64,000 bases of DNA from DATAOG01 sp963753685 (GTDB lineage Bacteria; Pseudomonadota; Alphaproteobacteria; Geminicoccales; Geminicoccaceae). This document shows positions 17,648 to 26,195 of this stretch, piece by piece (the first letter of the stretch is position 1; each line of letters begins with the position of its first letter). The notes under the pieces were generated by a model. The model had not been told where the DNA came from and searched no databases. It saw only the letters and a list, made by a program, of their open reading frames with translations. Made by a program: the position numbers and the translations under genes. The DNA lies in assembly GCA_963753685.1 (NCBI GenBank), contig CAVWDE010000008.1:248001-312000 (forward strand). The letters are read 5' to 3'.

Positions 17648-19644
17648 TCGCGGAGATTGGCCATTACGCTCTGGTGCTGGCCCTCGGCCTCGCGCTGATC
17701 CAGGGCAGTCTGCCGTTCTGGGGTGCCGCGCGCGGCGATCCCGGCCTCATGGACCTTGCCCGCACCACCGCGATCGGCCAGTTCCTCTGCCTGACGCTCG
17801 CGTTCGGCGCCCTGCTCCAGGCGTTCGCGATCTCCGACTTCTCGGTCCGCCTGGTCGCCGACAACTCCTATTCCGGCAACCCGTTGATCTACAAGATTGC
17901 CGCCGCCTGGGGCAACCACGAGGGCTCGCTGGTGCTCTGGGTCTGGATTCTCGGCCTCTACGGCGCGGGCGTGGCACTCTTCGGGCGCAATCTGCCGGCG
18001 CCGTTCCGGGCGCGGGTGCTGGGGGTGCAGGCGCTGATCGGGGTCGGCTTCCTCGCCTTCATGCTGTTCACCTCGAACCCGTTCCTGCGCCTCGACCCGG
18101 CGCCGCCCGATGGCCAGGGCTTCAACCCGATCCTCCAGGACCCGGCGCTGGCCGCCCATCCGCCGATGCTCTACACGGGCTACGTCGGCCTCTCGATGGC
18201 CTACGCCTTCGCGATCGCCGCCCTGATCGAGGGCCGGGTCGACGCCAGCTGGGCGCGCTGGGTGCGGCCCTGGACGCTCGCCGCCTGGTGCTGTCTCAGC
18301 TTCGGCATCGCGCTCGGCAGCTACTGGGCCTACTACGAGCTCGGCTGGGGCGGCTGGTGGTTCTGGGACCCGGTCGAGAACGCGTCCTTCATGCCCTGGC
18401 TGGCCGCGACCGCGCTGCTCCACTCCGCGCTCGTGGTCGAGAAGCGCGCGAGCCTCAAGAGCTGGACCATCCTGCTCGCGATCCTGGCGTTTTCCCTGAG
18501 TTTGCTTGGCACTTTCCTGGTCCGCTCGGGCGTCCTGACCTCGGTGCACGCCTTCGCGATCGATCCGGCGCGCGGCGTGTTCGTGCTGGCGCTCCTGGTG
18601 ATCGCGATCGGCGGCTCGCTCGCCCTCTACGCCTGGCGGGCGCCGCAGCTGCAGGCGGGCGGCCTGTTCGCGCCGATCTCGCGCGAAGGCGGCCTGCTGC
18701 TCAACAACCTCCTGCTGGCGACCGCCTGCGCCACGGTCTTCCTCGGCACCCTCTACCCGCTCCTGCTCGAGTCCATGGGCGGCCCGAAGATCTCGGTCGG
18801 CCCGCCCTACTTTAACGCGACCTTCGCGCCGCTCATGGTGCCGCTCCTGGTCGCGGTGCCGGTCGGCGCCATGCTCGCCTGGAAGCGGGGCGATCTCGCG
18901 GGCGTGCTGGGCCGGCTCAAGCTGGCGCTGGCACTCACCGTAGTCGTCGTGATCGCGGAGCTCGTGCTCGCAGGCGGCCGCGGCATCCTGGCCGCCGGCG
19001 GCCTCGCGCTCGCGGCCTGGGTGGTGGCGGGCTCGCTCGCCGAGCTCGCGGGCCGGGTGCAGCTGCTGCGCGTGCCGCCCTCCCAGAGCTGGCAGCGGGC
19101 CAAGGGCCTGCCGCGCTCGGCCTACAGCATGACGCTCGCCCACATCGGGGTCGGCGTGCTGGTCGCCGGCGTGACCGCATCCAGCGCCTGGCGGGGCGAG
19201 GCGATCCTGGTCATGCAGCCGGGCGACACGGCACACCTCGCCGGCTACGACTTCAAGCTCGACGGCATCGCCGACCATCAGGGCCCGAACTACGCCGCCC
19301 GGCGCGCGACCTTCGAGATCACCCGGGACGGCCGCCCGGTCGCGACGCTCAAGCCCGAACGCCGTTTCTACCCGGTCGAGCGCCAGGCGACCTCGGAGGC
19401 CGGGATCGACACCGGCTTCTGGCGCGATCTCTACGTGGTCCTGGGCGACCCGGCCGAAGGCGCCAAGGCCGGCACCAATGCCCATGCGGTGCGCATCTAC
19501 GACAACCCGCTGGTGATGTGGATCTGGGGCGGGGTCGCGATCATGGGGCTCGCCGGGCTGCTGTCGCTGACCGACCGCCGCCATCGGGTCGGCGCCCCGG
19601 CGGCCGCGCGCGCCCGGCTCGCCGCAGCTGCCGCCCGGGCGTGA
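17644..19644 (+). CDS. ccmF: Cytochrome c heme lyase subunit CcmF
   Basis: A 666-residue polytopic membrane protein that ligates heme to apocytochromes c together with CcmH. The tryptophan-rich heme-handling motif is WGGWWFWDPVENASFMPW at about 235-252. YTGYVGLSMAYAFA and the GNHEGSLVLWVWIL segment are also typical of the family. It ends with a Lys/Arg/Ala-rich tail. It starts 4 bp inside ccmE, and ccmG follows after 25 bp. Confidence 0.97.
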   Translation: MIAEIGHYALVLALGLALIQGSLPFWGAARGDPGLMDLARTTAIGQFLCLTLAFGALLQAFAISDFSVRLVADNSYSGNPLIYKIAAAWGNHEGSLVLWVWILGLYGAGVALFGRNLPAPFRARVLGVQALIGVGFLAFMLFTSNPFLRLDPAPPDGQGFNPILQDPALAAHPPMLYTGYVGLSMAYAFAIAALIEGRVDASWARWVRPWTLAAWCCLSFGIALGSYWAYYELGWGGWWFWDPVENASFMPWLAATALLHSALVVEKRASLKSWTILLAILAFSLSLLGTFLVRSGVLTSVHAFAIDPARGVFVLALLVIAIGGSLALYAWRAPQLQAGGLFAPISREGGLLLNNLLLATACATVFLGTLYPLLLESMGGPKISVGPPYFNATFAPLMVPLLVAVPVGAMLAWKRGDLAGVLGRLKLALALTVVVVIAELVLAGGRGILAAGGLALAAWVVAGSLAELAGRVQLLRVPPSQSWQRAKGLPRSAYSMTLAHIGVGVLVAGVTASSAWRGEAILVMQPGDTAHLAGYDFKLDGIADHQGPNYAARRATFEITRDGRPVATLKPERRFYPVERQATSEAGIDTGFWRDLYVVLGDPAEGAKAGTNAHAVRIYDNPLVMWIWGGVAIMGLAGLLSLTDRRHRVGAPAAARARLAAAAARA

Positions 19645-19669
19645 CCGGCGCTCCAGCAATGACCAGGCC

Positions 19670-20206
19670 ATGACCCTCCGCCGGCTGCTCTATCTGATCC
19701 CGGTGCTGGTGTTCACAGGCATCGGCATCGGGCTGGCGGTCGGCCTGACCCGCGATCCGAGCATCCTGCCCTCGGCCCTGATCGGCAAGCCTGTGCCGAC
19801 CTTCGATCTGCCGCCGGTCGACGGCATCGACCGGCCCGGCCTGTCGAGCGCGGATCTGAAGGGTCAGGCGGTGCTGGTCAACGTGTTCGCGTCCTGGTGC
19901 GTACCGTGTCGCGCCGAGCAACCGCTGCTGCTCCGGCTCGCCGACCAGGGTGTTGCGGTCTACGGCATCAACTACAAGGACAAGCCGGACCAGGTCGACG
20001 CCTGGCTCGGCGAGCTCGGCAACCCGTTCCGACGGATCGGTGCCGACCGGTCAGGCCGGGTCGCGATCGACTGGGGGGTCTACGGCGTCCCGGAGACCTT
20101 CGTGATCGATGCCGACGGCCGCATCCGGCACAAGTTCGTCGGGCCCCTGATGCCGCAGGACGTCGACCAGACGCTGCTGCCGATGCTGGCGAAGCTGAAC
20201 GGATGA
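19670..20206 (+). CDS. ccmG: Thiol:disulfide interchange protein CcmG/DsbE
   Basis: A 178-residue membrane-anchored periplasmic thioredoxin-fold reductase that keeps the CxxCH cysteines of apocytochromes reduced. It has one N-terminal TM (about 6-26). The active site is SWCVPCRAEQP near 80. GVYGVPETFVIDADGRI is the characteristic cis-Pro region of DsbE. Its stop overlaps the ccmH start by 4 bp (ATGA at 20203-20206). Confidence 0.95.
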   Translation: MTLRRLLYLIPVLVFTGIGIGLAVGLTRDPSILPSALIGKPVPTFDLPPVDGIDRPGLSSADLKGQAVLVNVFASWCVPCRAEQPLLLRLADQGVAVYGINYKDKPDQVDAWLGELGNPFRRIGADRSGRVAIDWGVYGVPETFVIDADGRIRHKFVGPLMPQDVDQTLLPMLAKLNG

Positions 20207-20682
20207 GACGCTGGCTCGGCCTCCTGCTGCTGCTCGCGGCGTTGGTGGCACCCGAGGCCCGGGCTGCGACCCGTCCGGACGAGATGCTGAAAGATCCGGT
20301 GCTCGAGCAACGCGCGCGGGCGCTCTCCAAGCAACTGCGCTGCCTGGTCTGTCAGAACCAGTCGATCGACGATTCCGATGCCGATCTTGCCGACGACCTG
20401 CGGCGCCTCGTGCGCGAGCGGCTGGTCGCCGGCGACAGCGATCAACAGATCATCGCCTTCCTGACCGCGCGCTACGGCGACTTCGTGCTGCTCAAGCCGC
20501 CGGTCGAGCCGGCGACCTGGGGGTTGTGGTTTGGGCCAGCAGTGCTGCTGCTGGCAGGCGCCGGCGGCATCGCGATCCATCTGCACCGGCGCCGCCGCGC
20601 GGAGCCCGAAGCGTTGACCGCCGCCGAGCAGGCGCGGCTCGACACCCTCCTCGCGGGCCCCGAGGCGCCCGATCGCCCGTAG
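20203..20682 (+). CDS. ccmH: Cytochrome c maturation protein CcmH
   Basis: A 159-residue protein with a signal peptide (LLLLLAALVAPEARA), the apocytochrome-reducing motif LRCLVCQNQS near 45-54, and a C-terminal TM (about 107-127). This is the short CcmH/CycL form without the CcmI TPR part. No ccmI follows. The start at 20203 is fixed by the ATGA overlap with ccmG and by the signal sequence. Confidence 0.95.
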   Translation: MRRWLGLLLLLAALVAPEARAATRPDEMLKDPVLEQRARALSKQLRCLVCQNQSIDDSDADLADDLRRLVRERLVAGDSDQQIIAFLTARYGDFVLLKPPVEPATWGLWFGPAVLLLAGAGGIAIHLHRRRRAEPEALTAAEQARLDTLLAGPEAPDRP

Positions 20683-20708
20683 CGCGGGCTCGGCGCCCTG
20701 CCTGGGGC

Positions 20709-20882
20709 TCAGACCACCAGCAGCAGGACGACCGCAAAGTGGACGCTGAGGCCGGCGAGCCAGGCGAGCACGCCCGGCCGGCCGCGATCGTTTCGGCGCG
20801 CCCGCCGGAGCGCCCGGCCATGAAAGTCGGTGGCGGTCGTCGTCGCTTCGGTCACCTTCAGTCCCCTTGCGCTGAGGTCCAT
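20709..20882 (-). CDS. Possible small membrane protein
   Basis: A 57-residue ORF starting at ATG 20882 (a TTG at 20933 would add 17 residues). It has a polar, basic first half (FHGRALRRARRNDRGRPG) and one C-terminal hydrophobic segment (VLAWLAGLSVHFAVVLLLVV). No family is recognised and no strong ribosome binding site is seen. It is the only candidate in the 374-bp gap between ccmH and the SMP-30 gene. Confidence 0.3.
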   Translation of the reverse strand: MDLSARGLKVTEATTTATDFHGRALRRARRNDRGRPGVLAWLAGLSVHFAVVLLLVV

Positions 20883-21055
20883 GGCGCGGCCTTCGGGATA
20901 AGCTTCGGCTTCGCCCGGATCTCCGCTCAGCAATGTGCTCGTTTGGCCTTAGGGTTCCGTTAAGGCGACCGCCGTCGCTTTCCCTCAGCGGCCGGCGCTG
21001 ATAGCTTGGCGCGGGAAAGTCCCGCGGTCGGAAAGCGGGCGACAGGGAGGGCGTC

Positions 21056-21983
21056 ATGGCGGAGTTGCGCGAGATCACGACCGGGCTGAGGTTTCCGGAG
21101 GGGCCGGTCGCCATGCCCGACGGCTCTGTGCTCGTGGTCGAGATTGAGCGCCGCTCTTTGACCCGCGTCCTGCCCGACGGTCGCAAGGAGGTGGTGGCGA
21201 CCCCGGGCGGCGGCCCGAACGGCGCCGCGATCGGCCCGGACGGCAAGTGCTACATCTGCAACAACGGCGGCTTCGAGTTTGTCCAGACCGAGCATGGCCT
21301 GCGGCCGGTGGTCCAGGCCTGGGACTATTCGGGCGGCCGGATCGAGCGCATCGACCTTCGGACCGGCGCGGTCGAGGTGCTCTATCGGGGCACGCCTGAG
21401 GTCCAGCTGCGCGGGCCCAACGACATCGTGTTCGACGCCCACGGCGGCTTCTATTTCACCGACCTCGGCAAGCGGCGTCAGCGCGACCTGGACTATGGCG
21501 CTGTCTTCTACGCCAAGGCCGACGGCTCGCTGATCCGCGAGGTCGCGTTCCCGATGGTGACCCCGAACGGCATCGGCCTGTCGCCCGACGGCACCACGCT
21601 CTACGTCGCCGAGACCGAGGCCGCAAGGCTCTGGGCGTTCGACATCGTCGAGCCCGGCGTGCTCGCGCGCCAGCCCTGGCCCTCACCCCACGGCGGCCGC
21701 CTGGTCGCCCAGCCGGGCGGCGCCTACCAGCGCTTCGATTCGCTGGCCGTCGAAGCCGAACGGCAACATCTGCGTCGCGACCCTCGCCCACGGCGGCATC
21801 ACGACCATCTCGCCCGACGGCGGCAGGATCGAGCACCTGCCGATGCCGGACATGCACACGACCAACATCTGCTTCGGCGGCTCGGACCTCAGGACCGCCT
21901 ACGTCACCCTCTCGGGCGCCGGCCGCCTGGTCGCCCTCGACTGGCCGCGCCCCGGGCTCGCGCTGAACTACCTGAACGTCTGA
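21056..21983 (+). CDS. SMP-30/gluconolactonase-like hydrolase, with one-base frameshift
   Basis: A beta-propeller protein of the SMP-30/LRE family (lactonase-type sugar-acid hydrolases). GLRFPEGPVAMPDGSVLVVEIE, NGAAIGPDGKCYICNNGGFE, RGPNDIVFDAHGGFYFTD and TPNGIGLSPDGTTLYVAET are typical blades. The metal-site Glu and Asn residues are present. The frame breaks at 21759-21760. Removing one A there turns VEAERQHLR into VEADGNICVATLAHGG, and the frame then runs to the stop at 21981-21983 (ALNYLNV), giving about 308 residues. It is a single-gene unit and the substrate cannot be inferred. Confidence 0.85.
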
Positions 21984-22051
21984 GACGGAGCGCCTAAGGA
22001 CAGGTCGCGCCATCGATGAGGACGAGCGGATGTTCCGCGGCAAGCTCGCGT

Positions 22052-22702
22052 TCAACCGCCCTTTGGTTTCTTGTGCCGACGGGCTGCTGCAGGCGTTGCG
22101 CGACGCCGCCGCCGACCGCCTGTCCCTGCAGTCGGAGGGGAGGGCTCGCCAAACGCGACCTCGTCGTAGATCGCCGACAGTGAAACGGTTGCGTCGACAC
22201 TCACCAAACGGATCGAGGCGTCGCCTATGAAATCCTCGATCACCCAGTGATCGGCCTCGCGCCGTACTCGCACGACCCGCCGCCGCTCGCTGGACACGAA
22301 GAGGATCTCCTGGACCGAGGGCAGCTGCCGGTAATCCTCGCCCTTGACGCCCTGATCATGGGCCGCGGTCGAGCGTGACAAGACCTCGACGATCAGCCGC
22401 GGCTCGGGCAGATAGGGCCGCTGGCTGGCTGGCTGGTCGCAGGCCACGGCGAGATCGGCAATGTAATAGCGGTCATCGCGCTCCGGCAGGATGATCCCGG
22501 CATTGCCGACGACGCGGCAAGGTCGTCGCAATACCTGCTTCAGTTCCGTACCGAGATTGATGACGATGGTGCCGTGGGCGTCGCTCGTCGCCGCCATGGC
22601 GACGATCCGCCCCTCGACGAGCTCGTAGAGCGTGTCCGTGCCGTCGTCCCAGTCAAGGAACTCGGCGAGCGACGTCTGGAGCTGCTTGGCGGCCGTGGCC
22701 AT
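22052..22702 (-). CDS. Uma2 family (DUF820) restriction-endonuclease-fold protein
   Basis: A 216-residue protein with the Uma2 PD-(D/E)xK nuclease fold. The candidate catalytic set is Asp in YYIADLAVAC, Glu in RLIVEVLSRST, and Lys in VKGEDYRQ. VQEILFVSSERRRV is also typical. The biological role of the family is poorly defined. The last 30 residues are a basic low-complexity tail (RRRRRATPAAARRHKKPKGG) not usual in the family. It lies 36 bp from the transglutaminase stop on the same strand, so it could be read through from that operon. Confidence 0.88.
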   Translation of the reverse strand: MATAAKQLQTSLAEFLDWDDGTDTLYELVEGRIVAMAATSDAHGTIVINLGTELKQVLRRPCRVVGNAGIILPERDDRYYIADLAVACDQPASQRPYLPEPRLIVEVLSRSTAAHDQGVKGEDYRQLPSVQEILFVSSERRRVVRVRREADHWVIEDFIGDASIRLVSVDATVSLSAIYDEVAFGEPSPPTAGTGGRRRRRATPAAARRHKKPKGG

Positions 22703-22738
22703 GGCATCAAGATACGCCCTCGGCCGCGGGACGCAACG

Positions 22739-23626
22739 TCAGCGGAGCTCGCCGGCGGTGACCTTGACCTCGACCTGCATGTCGAGGAAGTCCGAGGCGG
22801 CGCCGTTGTAGCTGCCCTCGATCGGGATCGCCTGGCGCGGATCGCGCGTCACGCCGACCCGGATCAGATTCGGGCCGCCGACCAAGCCGTTGGTCGGATC
22901 GAACTCGACCCAGCCGGCGCCCGGCAGGTAGACCTGAACCCAGGCGTGGGTCGAGCCCGCGCCCGACAGGCCGGGACCGGCGCCATCGAGCGCCGGGTCG
23001 TACAGATAGCCGGACACGAAGCGCGCCGCGAGCCCGAGCGAGCGCACCGCCTCGATCATGAACAGCGCGAAGTCGCGACAGGTGCCGCTGCCAAGCTGGA
23101 GCGTCTCGGCCGGCGCCTGGGTCCCGCGCATCACCCGCTCCTCGTAGCGGAACCGCTGCTGGATCGCGCGCGTGATCCGCACCAGCAGCGCCTCGGTGTT
23201 GGTGGTCTCGCCGGGATCGAGGAACTGTCGGGCCCAGGCCGCGACCGCGCCGTCGGGGTCGGGATAGTGGCCCTGCACGGTCGGCAGCAGGTCGACGATC
23301 TGATCGTTGTCGTAGCGGAACGGATAGCTGGTGGCGTACTCCCGCAGCATCTTCTCGGGATCGTTGAGGCCATAGTGCTCGATCTCGACCAGGCTCTCGA
23401 AGCGCAGCTCGGCGGCCGGCTCGGCGAAGGTGATGAGCGTGATCGAGTTCGAGAACACGTCGTGAATCCAGCGCACCTCGCCGGGCGGGCTCAGCACCAG
23501 CTCGGCGTTCAGGACGCGCAGGTCGTGGCTGTCGCGCGGCCGGAACATGGCGCGATGCTCGTTGAAGGTCACCGGTCGCCGGTAGCGGTAGACCGTCGTA
23601 TGGCGGATGCTGAGGTGCTGCGACAT
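22739..23626 (-). CDS. Transglutaminase-like cysteine protease-fold protein
   Basis: A 295-residue protein. The N-terminal bacterial transglutaminase-like domain begins LSIRHTTVYRYRRPVTFNEH. The catalytic triad is visible as Cys in GSGTCRDFALFMIEAVR, His in GAGSTHAWVQVYLP and Asp in WVEFDPTNG. No signal peptide is seen, so it is probably cytoplasmic. It is the third gene of the ATP-grasp / alpha-E / transglutaminase set, 24 bp after the alpha-E gene. The set is conserved in many bacteria and may make or trim a peptide-like product, but that is inference. Confidence 0.92.
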   Translation of the reverse strand: MSQHLSIRHTTVYRYRRPVTFNEHRAMFRPRDSHDLRVLNAELVLSPPGEVRWIHDVFSNSITLITFAEPAAELRFESLVEIEHYGLNDPEKMLREYATSYPFRYDNDQIVDLLPTVQGHYPDPDGAVAAWARQFLDPGETTNTEALLVRITRAIQQRFRYEERVMRGTQAPAETLQLGSGTCRDFALFMIEAVRSLGLAARFVSGYLYDPALDGAGPGLSGAGSTHAWVQVYLPGAGWVEFDPTNGLVGGPNLIRVGVTRDPRQAIPIEGSYNGAASDFLDMQVEVKVTAGELR

Positions 23627-23650
23627 GGGCGGTGGGATGGGCGGCGGGAA

Positions 23651-24604
23651 CTAGTAGCGGTGCCCGAACAGGCCATCGCCGAGTTCGTCGGTGAAGACGA
23701 TCAGGTGGCCCTGGATCTGGTCCAGGAACTCGTGCAGGCCGGTCGCCATCACGTCCTCGATCGTGGTGTAGCGGGCGACCCCGCGCAGGGTCGAGAGCGC
23801 CCCCATGGCCCACGGCGGATCGTCCAGGCCGAGCCGGGCGGCGAGCGCCAGGGCGAGCTCGTCGATCGCGCGGATGCAAAGCGCCACCGAGCGCGGGAAC
23901 GCGAGGTCGAACAGCAGGAACTCCGCGACCTTGGCCGGCTGCATGCCGCGCGGATGGACCCGGCGGAAGGCGTGGTAGCCGGCGACCGAGCGCAAGAGCG
24001 CATTCCACTGGCTGGCGTCGAGCGGCGATCCGGCCTCGTCGACCGCCGGCAGCAGGCGGTGGTAGTTGATGTCGAGCAGGCGCGTGGCCTGATCCATACG
24101 CTCGATCTGCTTGCCGATCTGATAGGCGTACCAGCTCTGGGTGCGGTAGCCGGTGCCTTCCATGATCCCGGTATGCAGCTGGCAGTCCTCTTTGATCCGG
24201 GCACACACGCGTGACAGATTCGAGAGCTCGAGGTCGGCTTGGCGCAAGGTCAGCAGGCGGTTGTAGAAGACGTTGAGATGGGCCCAGGACTCGGTGCTGA
24301 TGACGTGGCGCAGCGAGCGGGCGTTCTCGCGCGCCATCTGGACGGTCGCGGCGATCGAGGTCGGATTGGTCCGGTCGAGCACGTAGAAATGGAGCACGGC
24401 ATCGGCGGTCGCCGCCTCGTGGTCCTCGAAGAAGCGCTCGGCATCCGAATACAGCTGGACGATCGGCAGCCACTCCTTCACGCCCTCGCTGTTCTGCGCG
24501 AAGGTCTCGTTGACGTCCAGGATGCGCGCCAGGTTCTCGGCCCGCTCCATGTAGCGGGCCATCCAGAAGCTGTTCTCGGCGAACCGGGCGAGCAGGCTAT
24601 CCAA
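23651..24604 (-). CDS. Alpha-E domain protein (DUF403)
   Basis: A 317-residue, mostly alpha-helical protein of the DUF403 family. It starts MDSLLARFAENSFWMARYMERAENLARILDVNETFA, which is diagnostic. A second signature is GIMEGTGYRTQSWYAYQIGKQIERMDQATRLLDI. Its function is unknown; it nearly always sits with a circularly permuted ATP-grasp protein. Here it overlaps that gene's stop by 8 bp. Confidence 0.93.
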   Translation of the reverse strand: MDSLLARFAENSFWMARYMERAENLARILDVNETFAQNSEGVKEWLPIVQLYSDAERFFEDHEAATADAVLHFYVLDRTNPTSIAATVQMARENARSLRHVISTESWAHLNVFYNRLLTLRQADLELSNLSRVCARIKEDCQLHTGIMEGTGYRTQSWYAYQIGKQIERMDQATRLLDINYHRLLPAVDEAGSPLDASQWNALLRSVAGYHAFRRVHPRGMQPAKVAEFLLFDLAFPRSVALCIRAIDELALALAARLGLDDPPWAMGALSTLRGVARYTTIEDVMATGLHEFLDQIQGHLIVFTDELGDGLFGHRY

Positions 24605-26072
24605 GGACCCAGGTATCCTTCGAGCCCCCGCCCTGCGAGGAGTTGACGATCAGCGAACCCTGGCGCAGCGCCACCCGGGTCAGGCCGCCCGGCAGCACCC
24701 AGGTATCGGTGCCGGTGACCGCGAACGGCCGCAGATCGACGTGGCGGGGCGCGATCCCCGACGGTGTCAGGGTCGGGGCGACCGACAGCCCGATCATCGG
24801 CTGACTGATGTAATTGGCGGGCTCGGCCTCGAGCCGCGCGCGGCACACCTCGAGCTCGGCGCGCGAGGCGCGCGGCCCGACCGTGATGCCGTAGCCGCCG
24901 GATTCGCCGACCGGCTTGACCACCAGCTCGGCCAGGTGATCGAGGGTATAGCGCAGGCCCGCGGGCTCGCGGCAGATGTTGGTCTCGACGTTGGCCAGAA
25001 TCGGCTCCTCGCCGAGGTAGTACCGGATGATCCGCGGCATGTAGGCGTAGATGGCCTTGTCGTCGGCGACCCCGGTGCCGATCGCGTTGGCGAGTGCCAC
25101 CTTGCCGGCGCGATAGGCGCGCATCAGCCCGGGCACGCCCAGCAGGCTGTCCGGACGGAACGCCTCCGGGTCGAGGAAGTCGTCGTCGATCCGGCGATAG
25201 ATCACGTCGACCGGCGCGAGCCCGGCGGTGGTCTTCATGAAGACGCGGTCGTCATCGACGATCAGGTCGCGGCCCTCGACCAGGGCGACCCCGAGCTCGC
25301 GCGCCAGGAACACGTGCTCGAAATAGGCCGAGTTGAAAACGCCGGGCGACAACAGGACGATCTGCGGCTCGGACGTACCCGGTGGTGCGATCGCCCAGAG
25401 CGCCTCGTTGAGCTTCGGCCCGTAGCCGTCGACCCGGCGCAGGCGCAGGCCCGCGACCAGATCGGCGAAGCTGCGCAGCATCAGATAGCGGTTCTCGATC
25501 ACGTAGGAGACGCCAGACGGCGTGCGCGCATTGTCCTCGAGCACCAGGAAGCGGCCCTCCTGGTCGCGCACGATGTCGATGCCGCAGATCTGCACGTAGC
25601 AGTCGTGCGGCAGGTCGAGCCCGATCATCTGGCGCCGGTAGTTGGGGTTGCCGAGCACGAGATCGGCCGGCACGACGCCATCCTTCAGGATCTTCTGATC
25701 GTGATAGACGTCGGCGAGGAAACGGTTGATCGCCGCGACCCGCTGCTGCACGCCGGTCTCGATCGTGCGCCAGTCGGCGGCGGTGAGGACGCGCGGGATG
25801 ACGTCGAACGGCAGGATGCGGTCGATCGCGTCGCGCTCGGAGTAGACCGTGAAGGTGATGCCGAGGTTGAACAGCTCGCGCTCGGCGAGCTCGGCCCGGC
25901 GGCGCAGCTCGGCCATGCTCATGCGCCCGATCCGGTCGCGGATCAGCGCGATCCCCGGCTCGGCGCCCTGGTCCCGGCCCAGCATCTCGCAATAATAGCC
26001 GGCAGGATCGTAGGTCTCCCACCGGACCTGATCCTGCATCTGGGTCTGCGACTGGATCTGGGTCTGCTGCAT
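24597..26072 (-). CDS. Circularly permuted type 2 ATP-grasp protein (DUF404/DUF407)
   Basis: A 491-residue ATP-grasp-type ligase-fold protein. After a Gln-rich start it reads VRWETYDPAGYYCEMLGRD. GITFTVYSERDAIDRILPFDVIPR and NRFLADVYHDQKIL are hallmark stretches. ATP and metal binding residues are suggested by FLVLEDNARTPSGVSYVIEN and LVVKPVGESGGYGITVG. It probably forms an amide or peptide bond, but the substrate is unknown. First gene of the three-gene set on the minus strand. Confidence 0.93.
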   Translation of the reverse strand: MQQTQIQSQTQMQDQVRWETYDPAGYYCEMLGRDQGAEPGIALIRDRIGRMSMAELRRRAELAERELFNLGITFTVYSERDAIDRILPFDVIPRVLTAADWRTIETGVQQRVAAINRFLADVYHDQKILKDGVVPADLVLGNPNYRRQMIGLDLPHDCYVQICGIDIVRDQEGRFLVLEDNARTPSGVSYVIENRYLMLRSFADLVAGLRLRRVDGYGPKLNEALWAIAPPGTSEPQIVLLSPGVFNSAYFEHVFLARELGVALVEGRDLIVDDDRVFMKTTAGLAPVDVIYRRIDDDFLDPEAFRPDSLLGVPGLMRAYRAGKVALANAIGTGVADDKAIYAYMPRIIRYYLGEEPILANVETNICREPAGLRYTLDHLAELVVKPVGESGGYGITVGPRASRAELEVCRARLEAEPANYISQPMIGLSVAPTLTPSGIAPRHVDLRPFAVTGTDTWVLPGGLTRVALRQGSLIVNSSQGGGSKDTWVLG

Positions 26073-26195
26073 CCCGCCGCCGCCTGGGCCCCTGTCCTTT
26101 GGATCTTTGTCATTGCAGCTTAACGCAAATTCGGTGCCAGGCCAGCCGTTTCTGGCGCGTGCGCCAGCGCACCCGCGACGCCAAGCTCGCCGGCG

